From NCBI RefSeq assembly GCF_000826685.1, contig NZ_JROO01000027.1, forward strand, positions 1 to 64,000: 64,000 nucleotides of DNA, in the 5' to 3' direction. Positions 50,528 through 58,450 of the stretch are shown here, one piece after another (position 1 is the first letter of the stretch; each line of letters opens with the position of its first letter). Position numbers and translations under genes: made by a program. This stretch comes from Streptomonospora alba. GTDB taxonomy: Bacteria; Actinomycetota; Actinomycetes; Streptosporangiales; Streptosporangiaceae. The notes beneath the pieces were generated by a model that was not told the DNA's origin, searched no databases, and saw only the letters and a program-made list of their open reading frames with translations.

Positions 50528-51819
50528 GCGGCCCGCCTCTCCGCCTCGGCTCCGCCGGGCCCGTGGGCCGCCGCGGGACCGTAGTCGAGCACGTCCGGGA
50601 CGGGCAGGTGGTGCACAGCGGGCGGGTGAGACGGCTCCGTGCGGTCCATCAGCTCGTAGACGCACACGCGCAGCAGCTCCGCCGAGCGGCCCGGCGCGGA
50701 GGTGAGGAGCCCGGCGATCGCCGAGCCGTGGGCGGGGTCGTGGCGATCGACGGCCCGCTCGATCTGCCCGCGCACCCCGCCTCGGGGATCGAGGGGGCGG
50801 GCGCGCCGGTAGAGCTCGGCGACCTGCGAGCCGGGGACGACGTCGGTGAGGTCTCCGGCCGCCAGCAGCGTCGGGCGGTTCAGGGCGGCGCCGTAGCAGG
50901 TCACGGCACCGTTGTCGCCGATGACGGCGTCGGCGGCGACCAACGCGGCCTGCCAGGAGGCGTCGGGCGCGAGCAACCGGAGCCCGGCGCGTCGCGCCTC
51001 GGCCAGCCAGGCGGCGACTTGGCGCCTGCCGTGCGCCGACCAGACGGCGGGGTGCAGCACCGCGGCGATGACGTGGTCGCCGCTCAGTTCGGCGGGCAGG
51101 CGGGTGAGGAGTTCCGGACAGCGGCCCGCGAGGCCGGTGCGCCCCCAGGTACTGGACAGCACGAGCAGGCGCTGGTGCTCACCGACTCCGAGGGCGCGAC
51201 GGTAGGCGCTACGCAACGGCGCGCTCGCGAGCATGCGGTCGTAGCAGGGGTCGCCCACGACGCGGCAGACGCCCGCGGCTTCGGGTACCTCGCGGGCGAC
51301 GATCGCACGCTGGCGCTCGTGGGCGAGGCCCATGACCGCGGGCGCCACCCGGCCGTAGCGCACAAGCGCGCCGGCCACCGCCCCGCCCACGGGTCGGCGC
51401 GCGGGCGGGCCGTACCCGGGGCGGCGCGGGACCAGCTTGGACATGCCGACGCCGTGCGGCACGACCAGGACGGGAGCCCTGACCTGCTCAAGTTCGCCCG
51501 TGTGGGCCGCGATCGCCAGGTCGTACCGGTAAGCCCGCGCCCGTTCCCACGGCAGCACCAACCCGTCCAGCCGGCGGAGGTAGTCCGCGCCGGATGCGGA
51601 GAACTGCGAATCGTTCTCCACGGCCGTGTACATCAGCTGCACCGCCGGGTCGGCCTCGATCACCGGCGGGACGATGTCGGCCAGGCGGTCGCCGCCTTGC
51701 CAGGACTGCACCATCGCCAGCACTCGGTGCTCGACCGGCCAGGTCAAGGGGGCGAGCGGTCCGGTGTCCCCCCATCTGCCCGAGGCGTCGCCGCATGCGC
51801 TGCATTCGTCGCCGACCAC
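50524..51819 (-). CDS. GT-B-fold transferase-like protein (glycosyl-/glycerophosphotransferase type)
   Basis: About 431 residues. The second half reads RLLVLSSTWGRTGL, IAAVLHPAVWSAHG, LLAPDASWQAALVAADAVIGDNGAVTCYGAALNRPTLLA, the pattern of CDP-glycerol glycerophosphotransferases and UDP-GlcNAc 2-epimerase-like GT-B enzymes that bind a nucleotide-activated donor. PVLVVPHGVGMSKL lies mid-protein. I place the start at GTG 51819, after GGGAGGAG; longer in-frame starts cross the AT-rich leader. The acceptor is unknown and no other wall-polymer genes are nearby. Confidence 0.65.
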   Translation of the reverse strand: MVGDECSACGDASGRWGDTGPLAPLTWPVEHRVLAMVQSWQGGDRLADIVPPVIEADPAVQLMYTAVENDSQFSASGADYLRRLDGLVLPWERARAYRYDLAIAAHTGELEQVRAPVLVVPHGVGMSKLVPRRPGYGPPARRPVGGAVAGALVRYGRVAPAVMGLAHERQRAIVAREVPEAAGVCRVVGDPCYDRMLASAPLRSAYRRALGVGEHQRLLVLSSTWGRTGLAGRCPELLTRLPAELSGDHVIAAVLHPAVWSAHGRRQVAAWLAEARRAGLRLLAPDASWQAALVAADAVIGDNGAVTCYGAALNRPTLLAAGDLTDVVPGSQVAELYRRARPLDPRGGVRGQIERAVDRHDPAHGSAIAGLLTSAPGRSAELLRVCVYELMDRTEPSHPPAVHHLPVPDVLDYGPAAAHGPGGAEAERRAA

Positions 51820-52302
51820 AGTCTCCTCCCATCGCCGTAATCGATCTGCTGAATCGATAGTGGACGGGGGAGTTTGCGTGCGGCCTTGCGGATACCTGCG
51901 GAACCTTGCAAGCGACTGCAGGAATTCCTTGCACTGCAGGCCGGCCGCAGTCTTGAGAGGCGCACGGGCACGGGAGACCTGCGAGCGCATCCCGCCACCG
52001 GTTCAGTTCATGAAGATCCACCCGAATACGAAAACAGAGAATGAGCATACATACAGCAGGAACACGAGTCCACCCATATCTGGCATGGCGGAGGCTTACA
52101 AAGGCCCCCGGAACACGGAAGGAAATTCACCGTCACAGACCAGACCGGCCCGGACTCCGGACCGCGCCAACAGCTCGCACTCCCATGCGAATGATCTTGA
52201 CTTGCGGAGATGGTAGCAGGTCGGGGCGATGGCCGCAGAACCCGACAAGACAGCGCGAAGCCCCCGACACCGCCGACACCTTGGTTTTCTCCGACTTCCG
52301 AA
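51820..52302. other. AT-richer intergenic region
   Basis: 483 bp between two minus-strand genes, clearly less GC-rich than its surroundings (especially 52000-52300). It must hold the promoter of the GT-B operon and the end of the SARP gene transcript. I see no convincing ORF, hairpin or paired operator. Confidence 0.45.
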
Positions 52303-55300
52303 TTAAAGGGCGATAGATTCGGAGTGTCCGAGCAAGTCGATCTTCAGACGGATTGACCGCTCTTGAGGCGATTTCAGCGCCCGCGCAATCGTCAGCGCCC
52401 GCCCCCAGTGGGTGCGAGCCTCGGCACCGCGCCCCTCTCGGATGCTCAAATCGCCGAGTCGGTCGTGCGCCCCTTGCTCCCAGGATGCCGATACTCCGCG
52501 TCCTGCCAGCTCACGCGCGTTCTGGTAGTGGAGTCGCCCGTCACTGTCCCGCTTCAGCGCGACCGAGGCGTCCCCCAGAGCGAGCATGAGTTCGGCTTCA
52601 AGAGCACGATCCCGAAGCCGCCCCGCGGCACTGGACGCCTGCCGCAGCGTCTCCTGCGCCTCCACGGCCCGTCCGCAGGCGACCAGTGTCCGGCCGAGCC
52701 CGACTTCGGCCTGGATCGCGTTGTGATCGTCGCCCAACTCTCGGAACAGGTCCCTCGCGGCCGAGAAGTGGTCGACAGCATCGCCGTACTCCTGCCGGTA
52801 CAGCGCGACCTCGCCGATGTTGTTCGACGCCTGCGCGGCCGCCCTCCTGTCACCGACATCCAGGAAGAGGGCGCGGCTCTGCTCGCACATACGTTGAGCA
52901 TCGCGGTGGTAACCGCGCTCCAACAGGAGCAAGGCGGAGTTCACCATGGTCCGCGCCTCCATAGGGCGTTCCGCGGCGGCTCGCCAGATGCCCAGCGCCT
53001 CCTCGAAGGCGGCCTCGGCCGCGTCGTAGTCCCCGGTCCTCGTGCGGCAGATACCCAGGTGGTCCAGCGCCAAGGCGCAACCGCGCAGATCGCCGGCGGT
53101 CCGGTACAGCCGCAGCGCCTCCTCATGCTCGGCGACGGCGTCGAGGTTCCGAGCCGCGTCGCAATGGACCAGCCCGAGCTGGTCCCGCGCCCACGCCTCC
53201 CCCGTCACGTCGCCCTGGCTCCACCACTGCGCCAGCGCCGCCTCGGCGTTCTCCTCGGCGTCGTCCAGGCGGCGCAGCCGCCGTTGCAAGCAGCTGAGCT
53301 CGAAGGCCGCCAATGCCGTCGTGCCCTCGTCCTCCTGCTCGCGGCACAGCTCCAGGCAGGCGGCGAGGTCGTGTTCAGCGTGCTCCCACGCGCCGTCGGA
53401 GTCGTTCAGGCCGGCTATCGCCAAGGGCAGGCGCACGGCGTAGCGGCGCACGTCGGAGGAGTCGGCGAACTCGCCGTCGCGGGCGGCGGCGATCGCGGCG
53501 GTGATCGCCTGGTACTCCTCCTCGAACCAGCGACGGGCCTCGGCGGCGCCGGAGAACGGAGGCGGCGGTGTCGAGGCGCTCGGCCGCTCCCGCGCGCGGC
53601 GGCGCTCGGGGTGCACGGTCCGGTCGGCGGTGTCGCCCGCCGACCAGTAGTGATCCAGGAGCCGCAGCAGCGCGGCGCGCCGCTCCTCGACGGGCAGCAG
53701 CTCCGCGGCACGCAGCCGGGCGAACTCGTGGAGCAGTCCGTGCACGCGGTATCGGCCGGGGGCGGTCTCCTCGATCAGGTTGGTCTCCAGCAGTTCCTCC
53801 GCCGCCGACTCCGCCACGGCGGCATGCGGCGTCCTGTCGTCGAGCGCGGCCGCGAGCGCCGACAGCGACAGCTCCGCGGCCGGGTGCGAGCCGACCCGCA
53901 GGAAGGCGGCACGGGCGGCGTCCCCGAGCGCTTGCATCGACATCTCGAAGACGCTTGCCACGTCGTGGCTGAAGGACCGCATCTCCGCCAGCCCGTTGCG
54001 GGCGATGCGGTCGGCGACGTGGCCGGGCGTCCACGCGGGGTGGCGGCGCAGTCGGGCGCCCGCCACCCGCAGCGCGATCGGCAGGCGTCCGCACACGGCC
54101 GCAACCCGCCGCACGTCGGGGTCGCCTTCGCCGTCCGGCCCGAGGCCCGCGAACGCGGCGAGCATCCCGGCCGCCTCGGACTCGGTCGGCTCGAAGAGAC
54201 GGAGGTGATGCACACCGTCGAGTTCCGTCAGCTGCCACCGGCTCGTCACGAGTACGACGCAGCCGGGCGTGCCCGGTATGAGCGGGGCGACCCGCCCGGG
54301 TGCCGCGTCGTCGAGCACGAGCAGGACCCGTCTCCCGGCCAGGCGGCTCGACCACAGGGCCGCGCGCGCCTGGGTTTCCGGAGGGATTCGCTCGGGATCG
54401 ACCTCCAACTCGCGCAGCAGCGTGTGCAGCGCCTCGCCCGGCTCGGTCGGAGCCTGCCCGGGGCTGTGGCCGTGCAGGTCCAATCGGAGGCGGACGTCGA
54501 AATCGTCGCGCAGGAGGTGGGCGGCGCGGACCGCGAGCGCCGTCTTACCGACACCGGCCATCCCGCTGACGACCGCCACCGTCGTCCCGCCCGGCCTTTC
54601 CGAGGCGCGTGAGAGGATCTCGGCGAGTTCAGGCCCGCGCGCGGTGAAGTCGCCGATGTCGCGGGGGAGGCTGTCGTGAACGCGGGGCGCCGCTGGAGCG
54701 GCGGGGGCCGGCGACGCCGCTGCGGCCGGTTCGGCGTTCGCTCGGGGCGCGCCAGACGACTCGGCGGAGCCCTCCGCGTCCCGGGATTGGTCTGCCAGCA
54801 CTTGTTGGAAGGCCGCCTGAGCGGGGCCGCCGGGGTTGTTGCCCTCCTCTGCGAGCACACTGCGCAGCCGGTGGTACACATCCGCGGCCTCGGCATGGCG
54901 GCCGCTGCCCGCCAGTGCCTCCATCAGCAGCGTGGCGAGCCGCTCGTTGTTGGGGTGCCGCGCGGCCGTCTCGGACACGGAGGCGATGACGTCGTCGTAG
55001 TGTCCGATCCGCAGGCACGACCGCGCCCAGCTGTCCACCAGGAGGAGCCGGGTCTGGTTCATCGACGCGCGGTGTCCGTGGATCCAGTCGCCCGGGATCT
55101 CCGCAAGCGGCTCCCCCTCCCACAGGCTCAGGGCTGTGGAAAGCAGCACGACGGCGGTGCGGTGGTCGCCCGACTCGGCCAGGTCGCGGGCCTGGCGGCG
55201 GAGGTTCCGTACACGGTGCCAGTCGACGGCGTCGGGGGCGATCTCCAGGGCATAGCCGTGGGGCAGCTTGCGGAGCCCGACTTCCGAACCCGCCGACTCC

Positions 55301-55521
55301 AGTCGCGAGCGGATACGGGCGATGCAGGAATACAGGCTGGAGCGCACCGAGGCCGAAGGCGAAGGGCCCCAGATGCGCTCGACCAGCGTGGCGGTCGGCA
55401 CCGCTTTTCCGGCGGACAAGGCGAGTACGGCGAGTATCGAACGCTCTTTCAGAGTTCCGGCGTCGGCGACCCGACCGTCGACCAGGACGCGCACCGCCGG
55501 CCCGAGCAGTCGGATCTCCAC
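52303..55521 (-). CDS. AfsR-like SARP regulator (DNA-binding, BTAD, NB-ARC, TPR)
   Basis: Regulator of 1072 residues with the full AfsR layout. An OmpR-like winged helix (about 1-95, EIRLLGPAVRVLVDGR to LRKLPHGYALEI), the bacterial transcriptional activation domain (about 97-245), an Ala/Pro linker, an NB-ARC NTPase with SGMAGVGKTALAVRAA near 322, VLLVLDDAAPGRV, VVLVTSRWQLTEL and CGRLPIALRVAGAR, and C-terminal TPRs (about 640-1060). GTG 55521 follows GGGAGGAG. Such proteins activate secondary-metabolite or differentiation genes; no biosynthetic cluster is within this window, so the target may lie elsewhere. Confidence 0.9.
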   Translation of the reverse strand: MEIRLLGPAVRVLVDGRVADAGTLKERSILAVLALSAGKAVPTATLVERIWGPSPSASVRSSLYSCIARIRSRLESAGSEVGLRKLPHGYALEIAPDAVDWHRVRNLRRQARDLAESGDHRTAVVLLSTALSLWEGEPLAEIPGDWIHGHRASMNQTRLLLVDSWARSCLRIGHYDDVIASVSETAARHPNNERLATLLMEALAGSGRHAEAADVYHRLRSVLAEEGNNPGGPAQAAFQQVLADQSRDAEGSAESSGAPRANAEPAAAASPAPAAPAAPRVHDSLPRDIGDFTARGPELAEILSRASERPGGTTVAVVSGMAGVGKTALAVRAAHLLRDDFDVRLRLDLHGHSPGQAPTEPGEALHTLLRELEVDPERIPPETQARAALWSSRLAGRRVLLVLDDAAPGRVAPLIPGTPGCVVLVTSRWQLTELDGVHHLRLFEPTESEAAGMLAAFAGLGPDGEGDPDVRRVAAVCGRLPIALRVAGARLRRHPAWTPGHVADRIARNGLAEMRSFSHDVASVFEMSMQALGDAARAAFLRVGSHPAAELSLSALAAALDDRTPHAAVAESAAEELLETNLIEETAPGRYRVHGLLHEFARLRAAELLPVEERRAALLRLLDHYWSAGDTADRTVHPERRRARERPSASTPPPPFSGAAEARRWFEEEYQAITAAIAAARDGEFADSSDVRRYAVRLPLAIAGLNDSDGAWEHAEHDLAACLELCREQEDEGTTALAAFELSCLQRRLRRLDDAEENAEAALAQWWSQGDVTGEAWARDQLGLVHCDAARNLDAVAEHEEALRLYRTAGDLRGCALALDHLGICRTRTGDYDAAEAAFEEALGIWRAAAERPMEARTMVNSALLLLERGYHRDAQRMCEQSRALFLDVGDRRAAAQASNNIGEVALYRQEYGDAVDHFSAARDLFRELGDDHNAIQAEVGLGRTLVACGRAVEAQETLRQASSAAGRLRDRALEAELMLALGDASVALKRDSDGRLHYQNARELAGRGVSASWEQGAHDRLGDLSIREGRGAEARTHWGRALTIARALKSPQERSIRLKIDLLGHSESIAL

Positions 55522-55542
55522 GGGCCACCACTCCTCCCGCCG

Positions 55543-55570
55543 ACTATGGTCACACCTGAATTCGAGTCAA
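55543..55570 (-). promoter_or_regulatory. promoter of the AfsR-like gene
   Basis: Minus strand: TTGACT (55570-55565), 16-bp spacer, CATAGT (55548-55543), about 20 bp upstream of the GTG start at 55521, implying a short leader. Otherwise 55522-55832 shows only AT-rich sequence without a gene. Confidence 0.5.
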
Positions 55571-55832
55571 GCCATACATAAACCATTGATCCTTTTCGGA
55601 GACACGAGACAATCCTTTCGGGCTGCCCTTGCGGCGATACCATGAGCCAGTCTGCGCGCACCTGCGGACAGTCGGCGACTGCCTCAACACAGCACCCGGA
55701 ATTATCGGCCTCCGGCGATAAAATGCATAGTCGAATTCATGTTCCGATGCACGTGAATCGCTCACGCAGCCACCGTGTTGCCGCAGCTGCGGCATGCCGG
55801 GACGGTGCCATGCGCCTTCCGGACGCATGCGC

Positions 55833-55860
55833 AGAGCCCTCGGATCGCTCCGAGGGCTCT
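55833..55860 (-). terminator. hairpin downstream of the MMPL gene
   Basis: AGAGCCCTCGGA and TCCGAGGGCTCT form a perfect 12-bp stem around a TCGC tetraloop, about 115 bp past the exporter stop at 55976. It lies in a 454-bp gap between two genes of the same strand and no T-run follows, so its strand and role are inferred. Confidence 0.5.
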
Positions 55861-55975
55861 CGCGTACTCCGGGGGCTACAGTTCGGTGCGGCCGACGCCG
55901 CCGAGAGGCGCCCGCCACTCGTCAGTGGGGAGCAGCAGGCGGCCGCCGTCGCCGCGGCGCTGGACCCACCGGGCC

Positions 55976-58450
55976 CTACCGGCGGGCGGAACCGCCGGTA
56001 GGGGCGTCCTCGGCCGCGGAGGACTCGGCGTCCGCCTGCTCGGCGGCGTCCTTCTCCGTCGACGACGCCGGGTGGATCGCGGCGAGGCGTTCACCCTCGA
56101 TGTCCACGTCGGGCAGCAGGGCGTCCAGCCACCTGGGCAGCCACCAGGCCGCGCGGCCGAACAGGGCCATCACCGCCGGCACCAGGGTCATCCGGACCAG
56201 GAACGCGTCGAACAGCACGCCGACCGCCAGGACGAAGGCGATGGGCTTGACCATCTCGTTGTCGCTGAACACGAACGACGCGAACACGGTGACCATGATC
56301 GCCGCCGCCGCGGTGACGACCCGGGCGCCCTGGCGGAACCCGGTGGCCACGGCCTCCTGCGCGTCCCCGTTGTGCACGTAGTCCTCGCGCATCCGCGAGA
56401 CCAGGAACACCTCGTAGTCCATCGCCAGCCCGAACAGGATGCCGATGAGCAGTGTGGGCATGAACGCCAGCAGCGTCGACGAGGACTCCACCCCCAGCAG
56501 TTCGGCGCCGTGGCCCCACTGGAACACCGCCACCGTCACTCCCAGCGCACCGCCCGCGCTGAGCACGAAGCCCAGGGCCGCCTTGACCGGCACGACGATC
56601 GAGCGGAACACCACCGCCATCAGGACCAGGGCGAGACCGATGACGACCGTGAGGAAGACCGGCAGCGACTCGGCGAGCCTCTCGGACGTGTCGATGGCCG
56701 TGGCGGTGGCTCCGGCGACCGTGATCCGTGCCCCGATCTCCTCGTCGATCTCGTCGGAGAGCCCGCGCACGTCGTGCAGCAGATCCTCGGTCGCGTAGTC
56801 CGAGGGCCCCGACTCGGGCACCACGGAGATGATCGCGGTGTCCTCGACGTCGTTGAGGTGGGGCGGCATGACCTCTTCGACGCCCTCGACCTCCTCCAGG
56901 CGCTCGGCGACGTCGTCGGCGGCGCCCGGGGTGTCGGACAGGCCGGTGAGGTCGGCGACCACCGCCAACTGGGCGGAGTAGCCGGGGCCGAACTCCTCGC
57001 TGATGATCTCGTAGGCCTGGCGCTGGGTGGAGTCCTTCGGGCTGGTGGCGTCCGTCGGCAGCCCCAGGTGCAGGTCGCGCACCGGCACCAGCGCGACCAC
57101 CAGCACCGCCAGCACGGCCAGAACCGTCGCGAGCGGGTGACGCGTGACTGAGCGCACCCACCGCGTGCTCATCGGGCGCTCGGTGCGCATCGCCGCGTCG
57201 GCACGGCGGCCCAGGAACGGCAGGCGGCCGGCGGCCACGCGGCGGCCGAGGAAGCCCAGAAGGGCAGGCAGCAGGGTGATCGACAGCAGCACGGCGATCA
57301 CGACGGTCACCATCGCGGCGATGCCCATCATCGTCAGGAACGGGATCCCCACGACGGACAGCCCGGCCAGCGCGATGGCCACGGTGGCGCCGGCGAAGAC
57401 GACGGCGCTGCCCGCGGTCCCGATGGAGCGCGCCGTCGACTCGGCCGGGTCCATGCCCTCGGCCACCTGCTTGCGGTGGCGCGAAAGCACGAACAGCACG
57501 TAGTCGATGCCCACGGCGATGCCGAGCATCAACGCCAGGATCGGCGCCGTGTTGTTGAGTTCCACCAGCCCCGTCGCCGCATACAGCAGCGCCATGCCCA
57601 GGCCCACGCCCAGCAGCGCCACCATGATCGGCAGCCCGGCGGCGACCACCGCGCCGAAGTTGATCACCAGGATCACCAGGGCGGCGACGACGCCGACGGC
57701 TTCGCCCGAACCGACCTCGGGCGGCGACATGGAGATGGCCTGGCCGCTGAACTCGACGTCCATGCCGGCGTCGCGCGCGCTGTCGCCGGTCTCCAGGATG
57801 GCGTCGACGGTCTCCTGGTCCACGGAGTCGCCGGGCTGGGTCAGCTGCACACGCAGCATCGCGGTGGTGCGGTCGTCGGAGATCTGGGGGATCCGATCGA
57901 GGACCTGCTCCTCGTCGAAGGCCGGCGACTCCTCCTCGACCTTCTGCAGGGCCTGCTCCTCGGCCTGGGGCAGCTGCTCGGCGATGATCCGATCGCGGTC
58001 GGGCGTGCCGGGCGGGACTTGCGACTCGACCCGCTCGCGCGCGGTATCGAGCGCGTCCTCCTTCGCGTCGGCGATCCCCTCGCGGTACTCCTCGCGCGCA
58101 TCGCTGAGCGACCCGTGGGGGCTGATGACGGACTCGACGCCGTCGACGTCCTCCAGTTCGGCGGCGGTGTCGCGCACGGCCTCGGCGTAGGTGTCGTCAT
58201 GGATGACGTCGCCGCCGTCGGCCGCGCGCAGGACCGTGGTGACCGTGCCTCCCATGCCGTCGAACCGCGCGTCCATCAGGTCGGTGGCCTGGTCGGACTC
58301 GGTCCCGGGCACGGTGAAGCTGTCGTTCATGGGCGCGCGGAACTGGACGGCGGCGCCGATGGCGGCGACCAGCACGACCAGCCACACGGCCACCGTCAGC
58401 CATCTCCGGCGGTACGCGAATCCGCCCAGGCGGTACAGCAATCGGGCCAT
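55976..58450 (-). CDS. MMPL/RND-family exporter (internal start within the fusion ORF)
   Basis: Membrane protein of 824 residues if started at ATG 58450, preceded by GAGAGGACGAG. Two repeats each consist of one helix, a large extracellular loop and a bundle of helices. Typical stretches are LALMLGIAVGIDYVLFVLSRHRKQV in repeat 1 and LLIGILFGLAMDYEVFLVSRMREDYV in repeat 2, with the conserved transmembrane Asp-Tyr pairs of proton-driven MMPL transporters. MMPL proteins export lipids or drugs. The C-terminus is acidic. A tandem GATGAGA site 78 bp upstream suggests its own promoter controlled by the adjacent response regulator. It is in frame with the kinase. Confidence 0.88.
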   Translation of the reverse strand: MARLLYRLGGFAYRRRWLTVAVWLVVLVAAIGAAVQFRAPMNDSFTVPGTESDQATDLMDARFDGMGGTVTTVLRAADGGDVIHDDTYAEAVRDTAAELEDVDGVESVISPHGSLSDAREEYREGIADAKEDALDTARERVESQVPPGTPDRDRIIAEQLPQAEEQALQKVEEESPAFDEEQVLDRIPQISDDRTTAMLRVQLTQPGDSVDQETVDAILETGDSARDAGMDVEFSGQAISMSPPEVGSGEAVGVVAALVILVINFGAVVAAGLPIMVALLGVGLGMALLYAATGLVELNNTAPILALMLGIAVGIDYVLFVLSRHRKQVAEGMDPAESTARSIGTAGSAVVFAGATVAIALAGLSVVGIPFLTMMGIAAMVTVVIAVLLSITLLPALLGFLGRRVAAGRLPFLGRRADAAMRTERPMSTRWVRSVTRHPLATVLAVLAVLVVALVPVRDLHLGLPTDATSPKDSTQRQAYEIISEEFGPGYSAQLAVVADLTGLSDTPGAADDVAERLEEVEGVEEVMPPHLNDVEDTAIISVVPESGPSDYATEDLLHDVRGLSDEIDEEIGARITVAGATATAIDTSERLAESLPVFLTVVIGLALVLMAVVFRSIVVPVKAALGFVLSAGGALGVTVAVFQWGHGAELLGVESSSTLLAFMPTLLIGILFGLAMDYEVFLVSRMREDYVHNGDAQEAVATGFRQGARVVTAAAAIMVTVFASFVFSDNEMVKPIAFVLAVGVLFDAFLVRMTLVPAVMALFGRAAWWLPRWLDALLPDVDIEGERLAAIHPASSTEKDAAEQADAESSAAEDAPTGGSARR

